Counted from the first letter of the stretch, positions 43,301 through 51,883 are shown. The stretch is DNA of 64,000 nt from Leuctra nigra (GCA_934045905.1 OW203762.1:17392345-17456344), one strand, 5' to 3'. Notes: generated by a model not told the origin, from the letters alone. Numbers and translations are program-made.

Positions 43301-46300
43301 TTCTTGTATTCTTCCAGGCGTTCCTCTACTCTTTTAATCTTCTGTTTTAATAATTTTACTTCATGGTGGTCTTGTTTATTGCCTACTTGGATGCCTACCT
43401 CAGCCGTTGTGCTTGAGGCAGTGCAAGAAGGACCAGTTGGATATGACGTTGGGAACAAAATTGGAATAGGATCTAATGCTGGTTGAAGGTTTAATTTAGA
43501 TGTAATTATTTCTATTGCTGTTGAAGTATTTTGAAGATGTGATGGGAAAATTGAAGGAATTGCTGTTCGTTGCAGCACTTTTACTTTGGCTCCTTCTTTG
43601 AAGTCCTCCATTTCAAAGTGTTGGCTGCAAACTTGTCTCTCTCTTCGAAATTCGAAGAAGCTATCTTTGGCTAAAGGTAGGAATGAGAAAGTGGAATTAG
43701 GAATGTAATATGGGGGATTTGGAGTAGGTAGGTAATAAAGGACCCTAGGTAGGTAGGTAGGTAGGCTGTACCGCGCAGCCAGTATATTAGTATCTTTGGC
43801 TGTACCTACCTAGGTTGTAATGATTTCAACTTATTGTGATTATAATCACAATAATTGTAATAGTAGCAGCAGGTACCTAGTTTATTATTTATTTGACAAG
43901 TAGGTAGGTACATAATCAATGAATAATTACTAAGTCCTGTTACACATTAGTTTTATATTATTAATAGTTTATACATACAAGATGTTCCAAAGATAGCTTC
44001 TATCCATTGCTTGTTCTTTTCTTCATTGCTGGGAAACTCATGGAAACTTCTGTTAATTGCGGGATTTTCAATGCAAAATGGGACACAACATTTCCGCAGT
44101 CGAATTCTTTTTGATTTAATAGTTGACATAGGTATTCACTTTAATAACTTTAAACTTCAATTAATATTTATGTATTGTGCAACAAAATTAATATTTTAAA
44201 CTTGAGTTGGGCAATTTCAAATTCTTCAATGGCTGCCGCCTCAACTCAACCAACACAAAGCAAAGCTTTTCACAAGAAAATAATTCCACCCATTTTGTCT
44301 TCAATGTCAGAATCTTTGGAAATTGGTAGATTGCCTAGCGCTTCTGTAGGCCGAAATTGGAACTACGCGAGCTCCGTTGAACGGCAGGAGAAGGGGGAGA
44401 GAGGAGTGCATGAAGAAGGTGGTGGTTGAACCAGACCTAGAAGTCAACTGTCCAACATTATCTGATGTTTGTAATGAATCTTTTACCTTGATGAAGAATA
44501 CTTGTTAGGATCATCAAGTGGTCCACTGCATACTTGATCAAGAGTTTATAAAGAACATATATTTAAGTGACTTGGTATTTGTTGAGTAGTTAGTTGTTTA
44601 CGGACACTCGAGTAGAATGGTTTAGTTTTTGGTTTGTGAAATAAAAGGAAGTTATTAATTAAATGCGTCTTGATTATTTCTTTCTGGGAAACATACGTGT
44701 TCTTCCTAAAGATAAACTGAATACTTAGAAGAGTCTCTATAACTGGCGCCCAACGTAAATATACATAATACATTTTACAGTTTTATAAAATATGGTTATT
44801 ACAAGAAAGGAGGGAAATGGGGACTTGTTCCAGGCATCAGCATCATCAACTCCTGACGAGCCAATTGACATGCAGAGCATAATGCAGATGATGATGCAGA
44901 TGATGAAGACCATGCAAGCAGTCCAGAATGTCGGTACTCCGATAAGCGTTGTGCAGGAATCGTCCACGCCGAGATTTCTGTCAGGTAGTACAATGCCACG
45001 ATTCGATAATGGTCCAGAAATGCAGCCAATGGAGTTTATAGAAAGCTTGGAGCAGCATTTCCGAATGACAAACATGACTGAAAACTTGTGGGTGCCTATA
45101 GCATTACGGCAACTCGATGGCAACCCAAAGCGGTGGGGCTCCGTGTTTTCAACATCACGGGAGACATGGGATGAATTCAAATAGGCATTTATCGGAATGT
45201 ATTGGTCAGAGCGGCGACAAGAAAAGCTAATTCGCGATCTGGAAAACGTCACATATAACAGGCAGATACATCAGTCTATGGCTGATTATTTTATTAAACA
45301 ATTGGCTACAATTAAATATCTTACACCACAAATGGGCATGGAAAAATTCATCCGTATAATTGGACATACGTTTCCATCAAATGTGGAAAATTGCTTGATC
45401 GCTGCGCGCGTGTCATCTTTGCAAGATGTCCTGGTGTTACTCCAGGATCTCGACGAGGCAGCAGCGTGGCGATACGAGAAGACGGGGACGTTTCCATCAG
45501 CGTCGCGTTCATACCAGACTCAAGCAACACAACATCGGTCTTCCCCAGCGCCATCATCCCGTTCGAATCCTGTCCGAGATCGAGTCAACACGACGGCGAA
45601 CAAAGCATTGCAGGGGAGTGACCAGAGTCGTGCAAATCGAGATCAGGTACGCGTGAAAAATATCAACGCATTCAGCGTCGACGACAGGCCAGAAGATGAT
45701 GTTGAAGGCAACGCAGAGACCGACGCAGAGCCGATGACAGACGGAAACATCAAGACGGAAAACGCCGAACAGTTGGGATAGTTTCTTACGCATCACCAGC
45801 TGTCAGTTTTAATGCGGAAGATACAGTTTGTGAAGACACAGTGTCAGTTGGTATTAAACCGGATAATATTTTGGCAGAAGGTATGAATACAAATGGCATT
45901 TGGAATGAGATGAAGCGAAGATCATCGAAGATGAAGATGAAGATGCCAATAACTGGTAAAAATATCAATCCAGACATAAAATCAGTGGATGGATCTGGTA
46001 ATGTGCAGAGAGAACGTAATAGGTTTCATGAAAATACATTGTTTCATCGAACTAAACGTAAATTGTTAGATGTGGATAAGTAGATAAAGTATATGTCTCA
46101 TTTCTCTCTTCGCCATAATCTTTCATCAGGACCCCAAGTCTTGAAAAAAGCGTTTTGAAACCGTCTGGCGTTTTGATCAATGAAAACGCCAGACGGTTTC
46201 AAAACGCTTTTTTCAAGACTTGGGGTCCTGGAGGGAGAACTGTAATGAATCTTTTACCTTGGTGAAGAATACTTGTTAGGATCATCAAGTGGTCCACTGC

Positions 46301-46639
46301 ATACTTGATCAAGAGTTTATAAAGAACATATATTTAAGTGACTTGGTATTTGTTGAGTAGTTAGTTGTTTCCGGACACTCGAGTAGAATGGTTTAGTTTT
46401 TGGTTTATGAAATAAAAGGAAGTTATTAATTAAATACGTCTTGATTATTTCTTTCTGTGAAACATACGTGTTCTTCCTAAAGATAAACTGAATACTTAGA
46501 AGAGTCTCTATATGTTGAACCAGACCTAGAAACCAACTGTCCAACATTATCTGATGTTGAATCTTGTCCAGAAGCCAGCTGTCCTACATTATTATCTTAT
46601 GCTGAATTTAACCCAGAAGACAAGGAACAACATTTGTAG
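22329..46639 (+). CDS. Unrecognised multi-exon gene (gene 2), 3' exon split by two transposons
   Basis: Not recognised; the model rests on splice phase. Exons: 22329-22387 (ATG 22331, [13 protein letters not shown]), 26811-27083, 27761-27799, 28059-28124, 30297-30341 (all phase 0), then 30463-30553, 34226-34258 and 35231-35415 (phase 1 junctions). The last exon resumes at 44425-44469 and 46517-46639 (TAG) once a P-type element and an LTR element are removed. The product would be about 318 aa, acidic and repetitive: [13 protein letters not shown] decapeptides in exon 2 and [18 protein letters not shown] repeats at the end. Two basic, Cys-rich stretches (exon 1; [17 protein letters not shown]) could suit lipid-anchored membrane contact, which is only inference. 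A 5' UTR exon is likely, because an acceptor precedes the ATG by two bases. Exon 2 could instead run on to a stop at 27123. A strong donor GTAAGT at 46654 hints at further splicing. As assembled, the split exon would stop at 35485. Confidence 0.5.
22426..23352. mobile_element. TIR element in gene 2 intron 1
   Basis: GCATGGAACTAGCTTCACAC near 22427 and its inverted copy near 23333 bracket about 0.9 kb. Inside, 22458-22584 is a strong hairpin (GGGGTGGCAATAAAATGTAC and its complement). The open frame running from the gene 2 ATG through this hairpin (to 22861) is best read as unspliced intron. No transposase is evident. Confidence 0.5.
23553..23675. mobile_element. ~120-bp hairpin MITE
   Basis: Near-perfect palindrome: AGGCTGCATTTCCCCAAGAT on the left and its complement ending ATGCAGCCT on the right, with several CCGGGTTTAGA / TAAACCCGGG-type pairs between. 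It lies in gene 2 intron 1. Confidence 0.7.
24130..24201 (+). mobile_element. Helitron 3' end, + orientation
   Basis: GTGCTCGCTCAACAACGCGT then TACACTGAGGGTTTTCCTAG followed by T is a good copy of the Helitron 3' terminus. The upstream part GCACGTACCCGTGCTCG also matches the copy at 29567. A weaker relic of the same end lies at 24900-24941 (ending ACCAG|T). The 5' ends were not found. Confidence 0.6.
24202..25900. other. Gene 2 intron, no gene seen
   Basis: AT-rich intron sequence with long G runs at 25121-25132 and 25256-25278 and a weak Helitron relic near 24900. A 112-codon frame at 25912-26250 follows but has no recognisable domain and no strong coding signal. Confidence 0.45.
26540..26679 (+). 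mobile_element. 5'-truncated LINE tail with hairpin and poly(A)
   Basis: The hairpin TCCCACAAACTAGC / GCTATGTGGGA (26606-26635) is followed by AATAAAC and an A tract ending near 26678. The same layout, CCCCGCA...TGTGGGG then AAATAAATAAA and 20 A, is at 56318-56422. Such a hairpin-plus-tail end is typical of Jockey/L2-type LINE 3' ends. No coding part remains. Confidence 0.5.
26889..27074 (+). repeat. Coding 30-bp minisatellite (decapeptide repeat)
   Basis: Six or so units of CCCTGCAAGATGGTACCGAC-type sequence encode [10 protein letters not shown] / [10 protein letters not shown] variants inside gene 2 exon 2. The alternating Q/E and T/A forms suggest unequal exchange of a two-unit block. The reading frame is kept throughout. 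Confidence 0.8.
27169..27390 (+). CDS. Candidate alternative exon of gene 2
   Basis: After an acceptor (TTTGTACAG at 27160-27168) a phase-0 frame runs to TAG at 27388, starting [12 protein letters not shown]. It is rich in Pro, Arg and Ser and unusually GC-rich for this region. A weaker internal donor (CCG|GTACAA at 27324) would give a 52-codon phase-0 internal exon instead. The 50 bases before the exon closely match the 50 bases before the exon at 28059 (AATGTGTTGTTTGT), showing local duplication. It could be an alternative last exon. Confidence 0.4.
   Translation, partial: FYDWHGILGPGRTFTEIPPRPRPGPSRPMRLELSIMRREAETRRLSMRPEPPVQNASTTKPKPSSSSPRPNEK
27411..27535. mobile_element. Small MITE, arms TTTTTTGCGTTTTCCGTTTT
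   Basis: Inverted arms TACCGTTTTTTGCGTTTTCC and AACGGAAAACGCAAAA. CCAATAACAAG / CTTGTGATTGG lies inside. Related, more decayed copies lie near 16560-16640 (amylase intron 8) and 29390-29500. Confidence 0.5.
28340..29341 (-). mobile_element. Truncated Helitron with a nested insertion
   Basis: Matches the 5' half of the local Helitron (minus strand start TTGAGCGAGCGTAGCGAGCG at 29341-, also written TAATTGAGCG with flank). The left part matches 15235-15600 of the copy in amylase intron 7. The CTAG 3' end is missing. It is interrupted at 28448-29045 by another element. Confidence 0.6.
28448..29045. mobile_element. TIR element with ACTACCTAAGTAC repeats
   Basis: The ends CTGTGGCTGGCAGGAATAAC and its complement GTTATTCCTGCCAGCCACAG are exact inverted copies. 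Inside are at least five variants of TGGMAKGAAAAACTACCTAAGTAC-like sequence (28625, 28705, 28750, 28845 and the ends). It splits the Helitron between AAATTT and TATCCAATTGG, with only T-run ambiguity as possible duplication. No ORF. Confidence 0.65.
29567..30177 (-). mobile_element. Helitron copy
   Basis: Complete by its termini: CTAGGAAAACGCTCAGTGTA on the left (3' end on minus) and GCTCGCTTCGCTCGCTCAA on the right, between A (29566) and T (30178). 611 bp, non-coding. Confidence 0.7.
31022..31160 (-). mobile_element. Helitron 3' terminus fragment
   Basis: CTAGACAAACGCTCTGTGTA follows A at 31021 and continues with GCGTTTATGAGTGAGCA, a diverged Helitron 3' end. The interior fades after about 140 bp. 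Confidence 0.5.
31657..33440. mobile_element. Palindromic family 2 / foldback composite
   Basis: A minus-oriented family 2 segment (31657-32080) meets a foldback hairpin (FB2, 32085-32480, arms starting ACACTCCGTGTAAAAATACC). A plus-oriented segment then ends in the hairpin GTGGAGCGACCGCTCCAC at ~33417-33434. Part of the plus arm (32470-32890) is repeated inverted at 33447-33860. It fills the gene 2 intron between 30553 and 34226. Confidence 0.6.
33441..35147. mobile_element. Second palindromic composite around a gene 2 exon
   Basis: An inverted arm (33447-33847), foldback FB3 (33848-34221) and a plus arm ending GTGGAGCGACCGCTCCAC TAGAT at 35147. The 33-nt gene 2 exon at 34226-34258 sits between FB3 and the plus arm, replacing about 60 bases present at that place in other copies. 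Confidence 0.6.
36141..37997. mobile_element. Element with perfect 107-bp inverted repeats
   Basis: 36141-36247 and 37891-37997 are exact inverted copies over 107 bp (TTATATTCATGCTAGACAAT ... GAAGTTACCTAA). The 1.6 kb between has only short frames with no recognised domain. It lies inside the P-type element, either as a nested young transposon or as P-element sub-terminal structure. Confidence 0.55.
39664..40252 (-). pseudogene. Rpt3: 26S proteasome ATPase Rpt3 (PSMC4) pseudogene
   Basis: On the minus strand the sequence reads as part of the AAA ATPase subunit 6[50 protein letters not shown], and, after frame changes, [20 protein letters not shown] and FSTITSKM. The Walker A loop is destroyed (a stop stands where GCGKT belongs), with at least two stops and frameshifts. 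No intron is visible and both ends of the protein are missing. It lies within the P-type element, between its transposase and left end. It looks like a retrocopy or a captured fragment; identity to Rpt3 rather than another Rpt is likely from DIGGMD plus [11 protein letters not shown]. Confidence 0.8.
41159..44129 (-). pseudogene. P-type (THAP) transposase, one-base frameshift
   Basis: DNA-cutting transposase. Exon 1 (44129-43979, ATG at 44129) encodes a THAP zinc finger (C14/C15, C19, FHEFP, W42). A GT-AG intron (donor GTATGT at 43978, acceptor at 43671) joins in phase to exon 2, with CSQHF closing the finger and AIPSIF beyond. A leucine-rich coiled-coil stretch follows. An A run at 43221-43225 is one base short and shifts the frame. 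The 623-aa C-terminal block carries the RNase H-like residues: D39 (IDEMS), D133 (VTDNHRSN), and D373/E376 in [11 protein letters not shown]. The stop is at 41159-41161. Apart from the one base the gene looks complete, so the shift may be an assembly error in a homopolymer or recent decay. Confidence 0.85.
44792..45781 (+). pseudogene. LTR-retrotransposon gag with one in-frame stop
   Basis: A 330-codon frame starting [14 protein letters not shown], with a methionine-rich region (residues ~30-45) and a retrotransposon gag core ([21 protein letters not shown], then [14 protein letters not shown]). It is broken once by TAG at 45182-45184 in the middle of the core, otherwise open. No CCHC knuckle is seen; the tail is polar and charged. 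The reading frame is the same before and after the stop. Confidence 0.7.
46128..46229. repeat. Perfect 47-bp-arm hairpin in the LTR element
   Basis: 46128-46174 and 46183-46229 are exact inverted copies around GATCAATG, ending immediately before the purine tract of the 3' LTR. It is probably a tiny MITE nested in the retrotransposon. Confidence 0.85.
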
Positions 46640-46721
46640 CTCAACATCACAAAGTAAGTCAAACATTTTAAATTTGTATACATAACACATCTTTTATAAA
46701 AAAGACTAAAGTATTTAAACC

Positions 46722-47845
46722 AGAAAAAACACTCCGTGTAAAAATACCAGCCAAGTCTCTTTAACTATAAAAAAAAATAGAAGAAATCTAAAAATTCAGC
46801 ACTGAAAAGGAGTGATATCAAAAAAGGAGCCAAGTCAACGAATTTTCCAAATTTTAATCGTACCATTGAAATAAAAATATCAACCCCCGAGAAATACTTA
46901 AAAAAAGGACTTGGCGCATCGTTTTTTTAAAGACACTTTTCTATCCTAAAAGTATAGGAAGAACTCTACAAGTATATTTTCCTGAGTATATTACATTCAT
47001 TATCGACGAATCATACTACGTTTTAATATAACTAGTACTCTTACCTACTGGCAGTTTTGGTATTTTGTCAATATTCAGAGGAAATAAACGGATAAACGAA
47101 TAACGAATAAACGGAAGCGGCCTAGTCTATTCGTTATTGCCACTATTTCTAGGGTCATATTAATCAATCATACTTCTCAATATCATGACTGAGGGAAATA
47201 GCGAAAGCGCTCATTACAAGAAGGCCGTCAATGAGATTTGTATAAGTGACTAGTGCACTGAGCCATGCTGCTCAAATAATTACTGACTAGATTTTTATCT
47301 AAAGTAATACGTTATGTAATTTATGAATTTTTTTGGTATAAAATGTTAATTAATAGCAATTAATTACACGGCGAGAAGGTTCCAAGTATAATGCTGTAGT
47401 AGGTATGTTGATGTACCCACAAAACTATAGGTACCTACCAATCACAAACACAACTGTTCTGTATTTATTGCTTGTAAGACAATGCTATGTTTCTTTGCGT
47501 ACTTATATTTAAATTTAAAATATTTTACAGAATGTTCAATATTTAATTTGAAAGTTTTGTCCCAATTTTTCTAGGCATTTCTGAACTACGTAGTATGTGA
47601 GTGGCATAAGCTTAAGAATAGAAAAATGTCTTTAAAAAAACGATGCGCCAAGTCCTTTTTTTAAGTATTTCTCGGGGGTTGATATTTTTATTTCAATGGT
47701 ACGATTAAAATTTGGAAAATTCGTTGACTTGGCTCCTTTTTTGATATCACTCCTTTTCAGTGCTGAATTTTTAGATTTCTTCTATTTTTTTTATAGTTAA
47801 AGAGACTTGGCTGGTATTTTTACACGGAGTGTTTTTTCTGGGATA
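46722..47845. mobile_element. Foldback element FB4
   Basis: Arms 46722-46930 and 47636-47845 (ACACTCCGTGTAAAAATACC and complement) share GGAGCCAAGTCAACGAATTT, with about 700 bp between them. It is the same family as FB1-FB3 and is followed directly by a family 2 element. Confidence 0.65.
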
Positions 47846-49072
47846 TCACTTCTTTTGTTAGTTTATTCATACAGCTTGTAGCACATGTCCGAGCAGGGAC
47901 TAATTTCTTTAAAAAAATACGCCTCAACCGATTTGGTTACTATGAAAAGTTGCGTTTGGTATAAGATGAAAATGATTATCCAAGAAGAATAGCTTAAGTT
48001 TCGTTATAATCGATCCAGCCGTTTTTGATACATGACGTCACTTCCGGTTTTGAAATAGCGGCCGAATTCCGGTATAGGTAATAAGAAAACAATCTAGTTT
48101 TATCTAGTTGATACCTTCATGAACGACCATCTGAATTCCTAATCCCTATATTTCCGTAAAATCGGTCATGCCGTTTGTAATATATGACGTCACTTCCGGT
48201 TTCATTTAGTGGTTCCTGCCGCCATTTCCGGTACCATTAATTTATTTATTCATTTTTCACAATTGATTTTTCAAATAAATAGCAGAATGAATACGCAGGA
48301 GCTAGTTCAGTTGCAATCGGTACAGGCGTTTTAGATATATGACGTCACTTCCGGTTTCAGGAATGGCGGCCGAGAACACTGCTACCTTGAATATATAAAT
48401 TGTATTGTCTATGTTACAATGTAAGTTAATTATGTACGTATTTTAAGTATAATTTGTTGAAATAAGTTAAATATTGCGTATTTATGACGTCACTTCCGGT
48501 TTAGAAAATAAGAAAATAATATTTTTTTTTATTGATACTTCATAAAGATGACCATCTAAATCGAATGGCGCTAATTTCGTTCTAATCGGTCCAGACGTTT
48601 TTGAGTTATGACGTCACTTCCGGTTTAAAAATGGCGGCACAAAAAATCACAAGAGGCAAGGTATCATCAGACGCCAAAAGTGCATATGTGGTAAAAGTTT
48701 CAGGTCGATCGGTTTAGCCGTTTAGGCTGTGGCGCTGTCAACAGGGTTTCCTGATATCATCATCATCATCATCTTCAGAATCAGAAAGTGGTGTAATTTC
48801 ACTGTTTTCTCGGTCCTCTAGCGCGCAAATGGCATAACCTATTGTTCCCAAATTTGGTATATGTAGTGGGGTGGGCCATAGCTCGAAATTAAGACATTTC
48901 ACAACAATGTGAGATTTTCCAATTTTAAGATCCAGTAGGCCGAAAATGCCATGTTGTTGCTTACAGTAAAAGTGTTTGGTCTGCTCCTCAGTTTATTAGG
49001 CATTTACGGTATGTTGAGTGACTGTGAGTGTATAGTACGACTTGGCTGGGTGGAGCGACCGCTCCACTAGAT
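47846..49072 (+). mobile_element. Helitron-like family 2 copy
   Basis: Carries five TGACGTCACTTCCGG copies, AAATGGCGGC motifs, GACGCCAAAAGTGCA and the terminal hairpin GTGGAGCGACCGCTCCAC then TAGAT at 49072. It stops 20 nt before the first exon of gene 3. Confidence 0.55.
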
Positions 49073-49092
49073 AGGTGATTGATTCATTTCAG

Positions 49093-50180
49093 CCGTCTAC
49101 TCTCACTGATTTAGCTCTTGCAGTTTGCGATTCATTTGATTCAAATGCTTGGAGGGTAAGAACAATTAATTCCATATTAATTTCGTGTTTCCTCACTCAA
49201 TTATTTAATACTTCATGCTCGATTCCTTTCTTCAGGTTCGCATCACACATCTGCTTGGTTTGCAAACCGAGGCAGCATCTCGAAGACTCTGTGTGAAGAC
49301 TTGTGAAGATGCACAGACGCAAACAGAAGAGTGCGAGGTGGGTTTCATGATGTTACTACATTGCAGTGGAGGAAGAATACTTGGGTATTAATTGTCTGTT
49401 GTTTTTGAACAGGTTCGAATTGTTACACCGAAAAGATCGGGACACAGAGCTTTTTATTTGAACGTCAAACTGAAGATCAAACGTCGGAAAATAAGAATTT
49501 TGACAAAAGTAATAAATCGTCAAAAATGTTTTGCTAGACCACGAGGCACACGCAGAGAATCAAGTAAGAAAAAGGCATAGAAAATAATGCTTAATTTAAT
49601 TTGTCGAAGTTTTGAGTTTAATAATTTGCTTTTCTAAAACAGTTTTGACGACTCCCGTGGCTTCAATACAAACTTCTGAAACTGCCACCTCCAAGCCCGA
49701 AGAAGTGAACTGTACATCCAACTCCGCTCTCTTCGAGTCTTCCGTGAATGCGTCCGAGCTTCTAACTACTCCTGAAACTCCAGACCCCAGGCTTCCAGAA
49801 GTAAGCATTTTGTTGTACTCCACTACTTCCAACGCCCCTGAGAATGCATCGGAACTTACTGCTCTTGAAGCTGTCGAAGAGTCCGCCTCTATCCCCACGT
49901 CCCCCGCCATGTTCGAACAGGCCACCAATGTCCCCGTGCCCCTGTCATGTTTCAAGAGGCCACCAATGTCCCCGTGCCCCCTGTCATATTTGAAGAGGCC
50001 CCCACTGCCCCCGTGGCCCCCGTCATGTTTAAAGACTTCATCCCGCTGCACTACGTGCACTGCATCTTGCCTAAACCCGAGGAGGAGTCTCCAGCTGGCG
50101 TTCTCGCGAGATTCTCCAGATATCTCGCACATCGCGTGATTCACTCCAACGACGAGATAATGGCATTCTGCTGGAGTTAA
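49093..50180 (+). CDS. Unrecognised gene 3 (3' part), frameshifted last exon
   Basis: Exons 49093-49155 (21 codons), 49236-49337 (34 codons), 49413-49563 and 49643-50180 join in phase (0, 0, 1). The product is unrecognised: a basic stretch LKIKRRKIRILTK in exon 3, then an acidic Pro/Thr-rich tail with repeats of the MFQEATNVPVPPV type. Frame is lost at 49938-49941, where the first repeat has CCCC while the second has CCCCC. One extra base would carry the frame to TAA at 50178. Its CEVRIVTPKRSG matches the end of gene 2 exon 2 ([13 protein letters not shown]), so the two are paralogous or parts of one locus. The start is missing, upstream of 49093. Confidence 0.5.
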
Positions 50181-50254
50181 AATGAACTTGTGTGAACTAT
50201 TTCAGTGATAAGTTTTATTATAGACAATGAATGATTTTGTCACTGGATAATCAG

Positions 50255-50260
50255 AATAAA
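50255..50260 (+). terminator. Poly(A) signal of gene 3
   Basis: AATAAA lies 75 nt after the TAA at 50178-50180, supporting the reading that this frame holds the true end of gene 3. Confidence 0.5.
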
Positions 50261-50407
50261 ATAACAATGTTGTGCATCACTTTTTACTATGTTATGCTCT
50301 ACGTTTTTAAACATTTAAATAATTGAACAAATGGGCATGCACGCTGCTATAGCGTAGAAAAGAGATAATACTATATGTAACAAGAGTGAAGGGGAATATA
50401 ATCTACA

Positions 50408-51883
50408 CTAGGAAAACGCTCGGTGTAACGCGTTGATGAGCGAGCACCGACACGCACGACATCGCCAATCATAGCACGATCCATTCAATCAAAGATAACT
50501 AACTATACATTATTTATTACCAATTTTCCTTGCAACTTTTCATAAACACTCTGGATCAATTAAATAACAGATTATTGTACTGATATTTTTCCATCAATCT
50601 CTTTGGACAGATATTCAAACACTTAAAACAGCAATAAGTCTGTAATTCTTGACCGATTGGGCTGGAAATGTGTAAAATATGATGTTATCTAGTCAAAACG
50701 TCGTTTTCATAACTGTGCAACACAATCCATATCGTAAAATAAATTATTTTAGATAAGGTATACCTATACCTATGTATATGAAATACCTACATTACATTTT
50801 GACTACATTATGTATTGCAATATGATCAACTAAGAAAAGAATCTGTCTTACTTGATATTGAGAATAGCCATCTATAAACTTTGCTTTGCTACATAGAGCA
50901 ACCCAGAATGCAGTGGAATTTCTGTTTTGAAATGTCATTTCTGACAGTTATTAAAACTGTCAATAAGTGCATCTATGTTCTTGACTGGTAGGGCTGAAAA
51001 TTTGTAAAATAAGAGACAATGTTGGTCTGAACGACCATGCAAAATATGAGTTTGATTGATCAGATTAATCGAAGACCATTTGATAGGTCAAATGGTGGTG
51101 TGGCTATAGGCCGTTTTAAATTAAGTATACAAATGAAAAATATTGGTGCCAATCCTTGCTAAGTTTTAAGTTGATCGAATAAACCTTTATGATTGAACGG
51201 TTCCTTGTTAATTTTAAAAAATCACAGGATTTCGTTCAAAAAATATACCTGGGACCACCCATATGATATGATATGTAGTGTGTGTACACAATATCAGATC
51301 AATCTGTTGAACGGTCATTATTAGTTTCATATCGTTTAAAACTTTCTGCTCTAACTACCTTGCCTTGTAGATTCGAAGTCGCCGTGAATTTGACAGCCAA
51401 CACGCAAAATGTCCCTAAAATGACACAAACTTTTGAAAATAACGACAGATTAGAGTGAAAATTGGCAAAAATACCTTAAATGTAGGTACCAATGACCATG
51501 CGAAGTTTTTAGTTGGTCGGTCAATCGGTTCCAGTTTAAATTTCAAAAATCACAGGAAAAATGGTTTCAAATTTGAACCAATTGGAGGATTTGGCTGAAA
51601 TTTTTTTTGATTGGGTACAATGTTGGTTGCAATGACTTTGCTAAATTTCAAATTGATCGAACCAACCAATCGAAAGATAATTTTTATAAAATTTGAACCA
51701 ATCACAGGATCTCGTTCAGAAAAGATCCCAGGGATCGCATAGATTACGTTAGTATGTGTACAAAATTTCAGATCGATTGGTTGTGCGGTTTGACCTGGGC
51801 AGTGCAGGCAAAAAAAACAACAAAAAAACACACAGAGAAAGTGCCATAAGAGTGCCGTGGTGACGCTCGCTACGCTCGCTCAA
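50408..51883 (-). mobile_element. Helitron, longest copy, chimeric
   Basis: CTAGGAAAACGCTCGGTGTA at 50408 (3' end on minus) and TGACGCTCGCTACGCTCGCT ending CAA at 51883, between A and T. The first ~700 bp match the copy at 61460-62585. The last ~700 bp match 14900-15675. No protein-coding capacity. Confidence 0.75.

Larger units (their letters stand above)
35423..44424 (-). mobile_element. 9-kb P-type DNA transposon
   Basis: Terminal inverted repeats of about 50 bp start CACCACCTTCTTCATGCACT at 35423 and, inverted, end at 44424. Flanks are GTTGAACC at 44425-44432 and the same site lacking one T at 35416-35422, consistent with the 8-bp duplication of P elements. The transposase (41159-44129) is of the THAP/P class. 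The element is about three times the usual P length because it holds an Rpt3 pseudogene, a 1.9-kb inverted-repeat element, a SINE-like repeat and TAGGTACC-type simple repeats. Confidence 0.75.
44470..46511 (+). mobile_element. Gag-only LTR retrotransposon
   Basis: The LTRs 44470-44740 and 46241-46511 are both 271 bp and nearly identical (TGTAATGAATC...TCTCTAT). They are flanked by a 5-bp duplication ATGTT (44465-44469 and 46512-46516). A primer-binding-type site TGGCGCCCAACG follows the 5' LTR, and a purine tract GGAGGGAGAA precedes the 3' LTR. Only a gag-like frame remains; there is no protease, reverse transcriptase or integrase. It is inserted in the 3' exon of gene 2, 45 bp after the P-type element. 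Confidence 0.88.
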
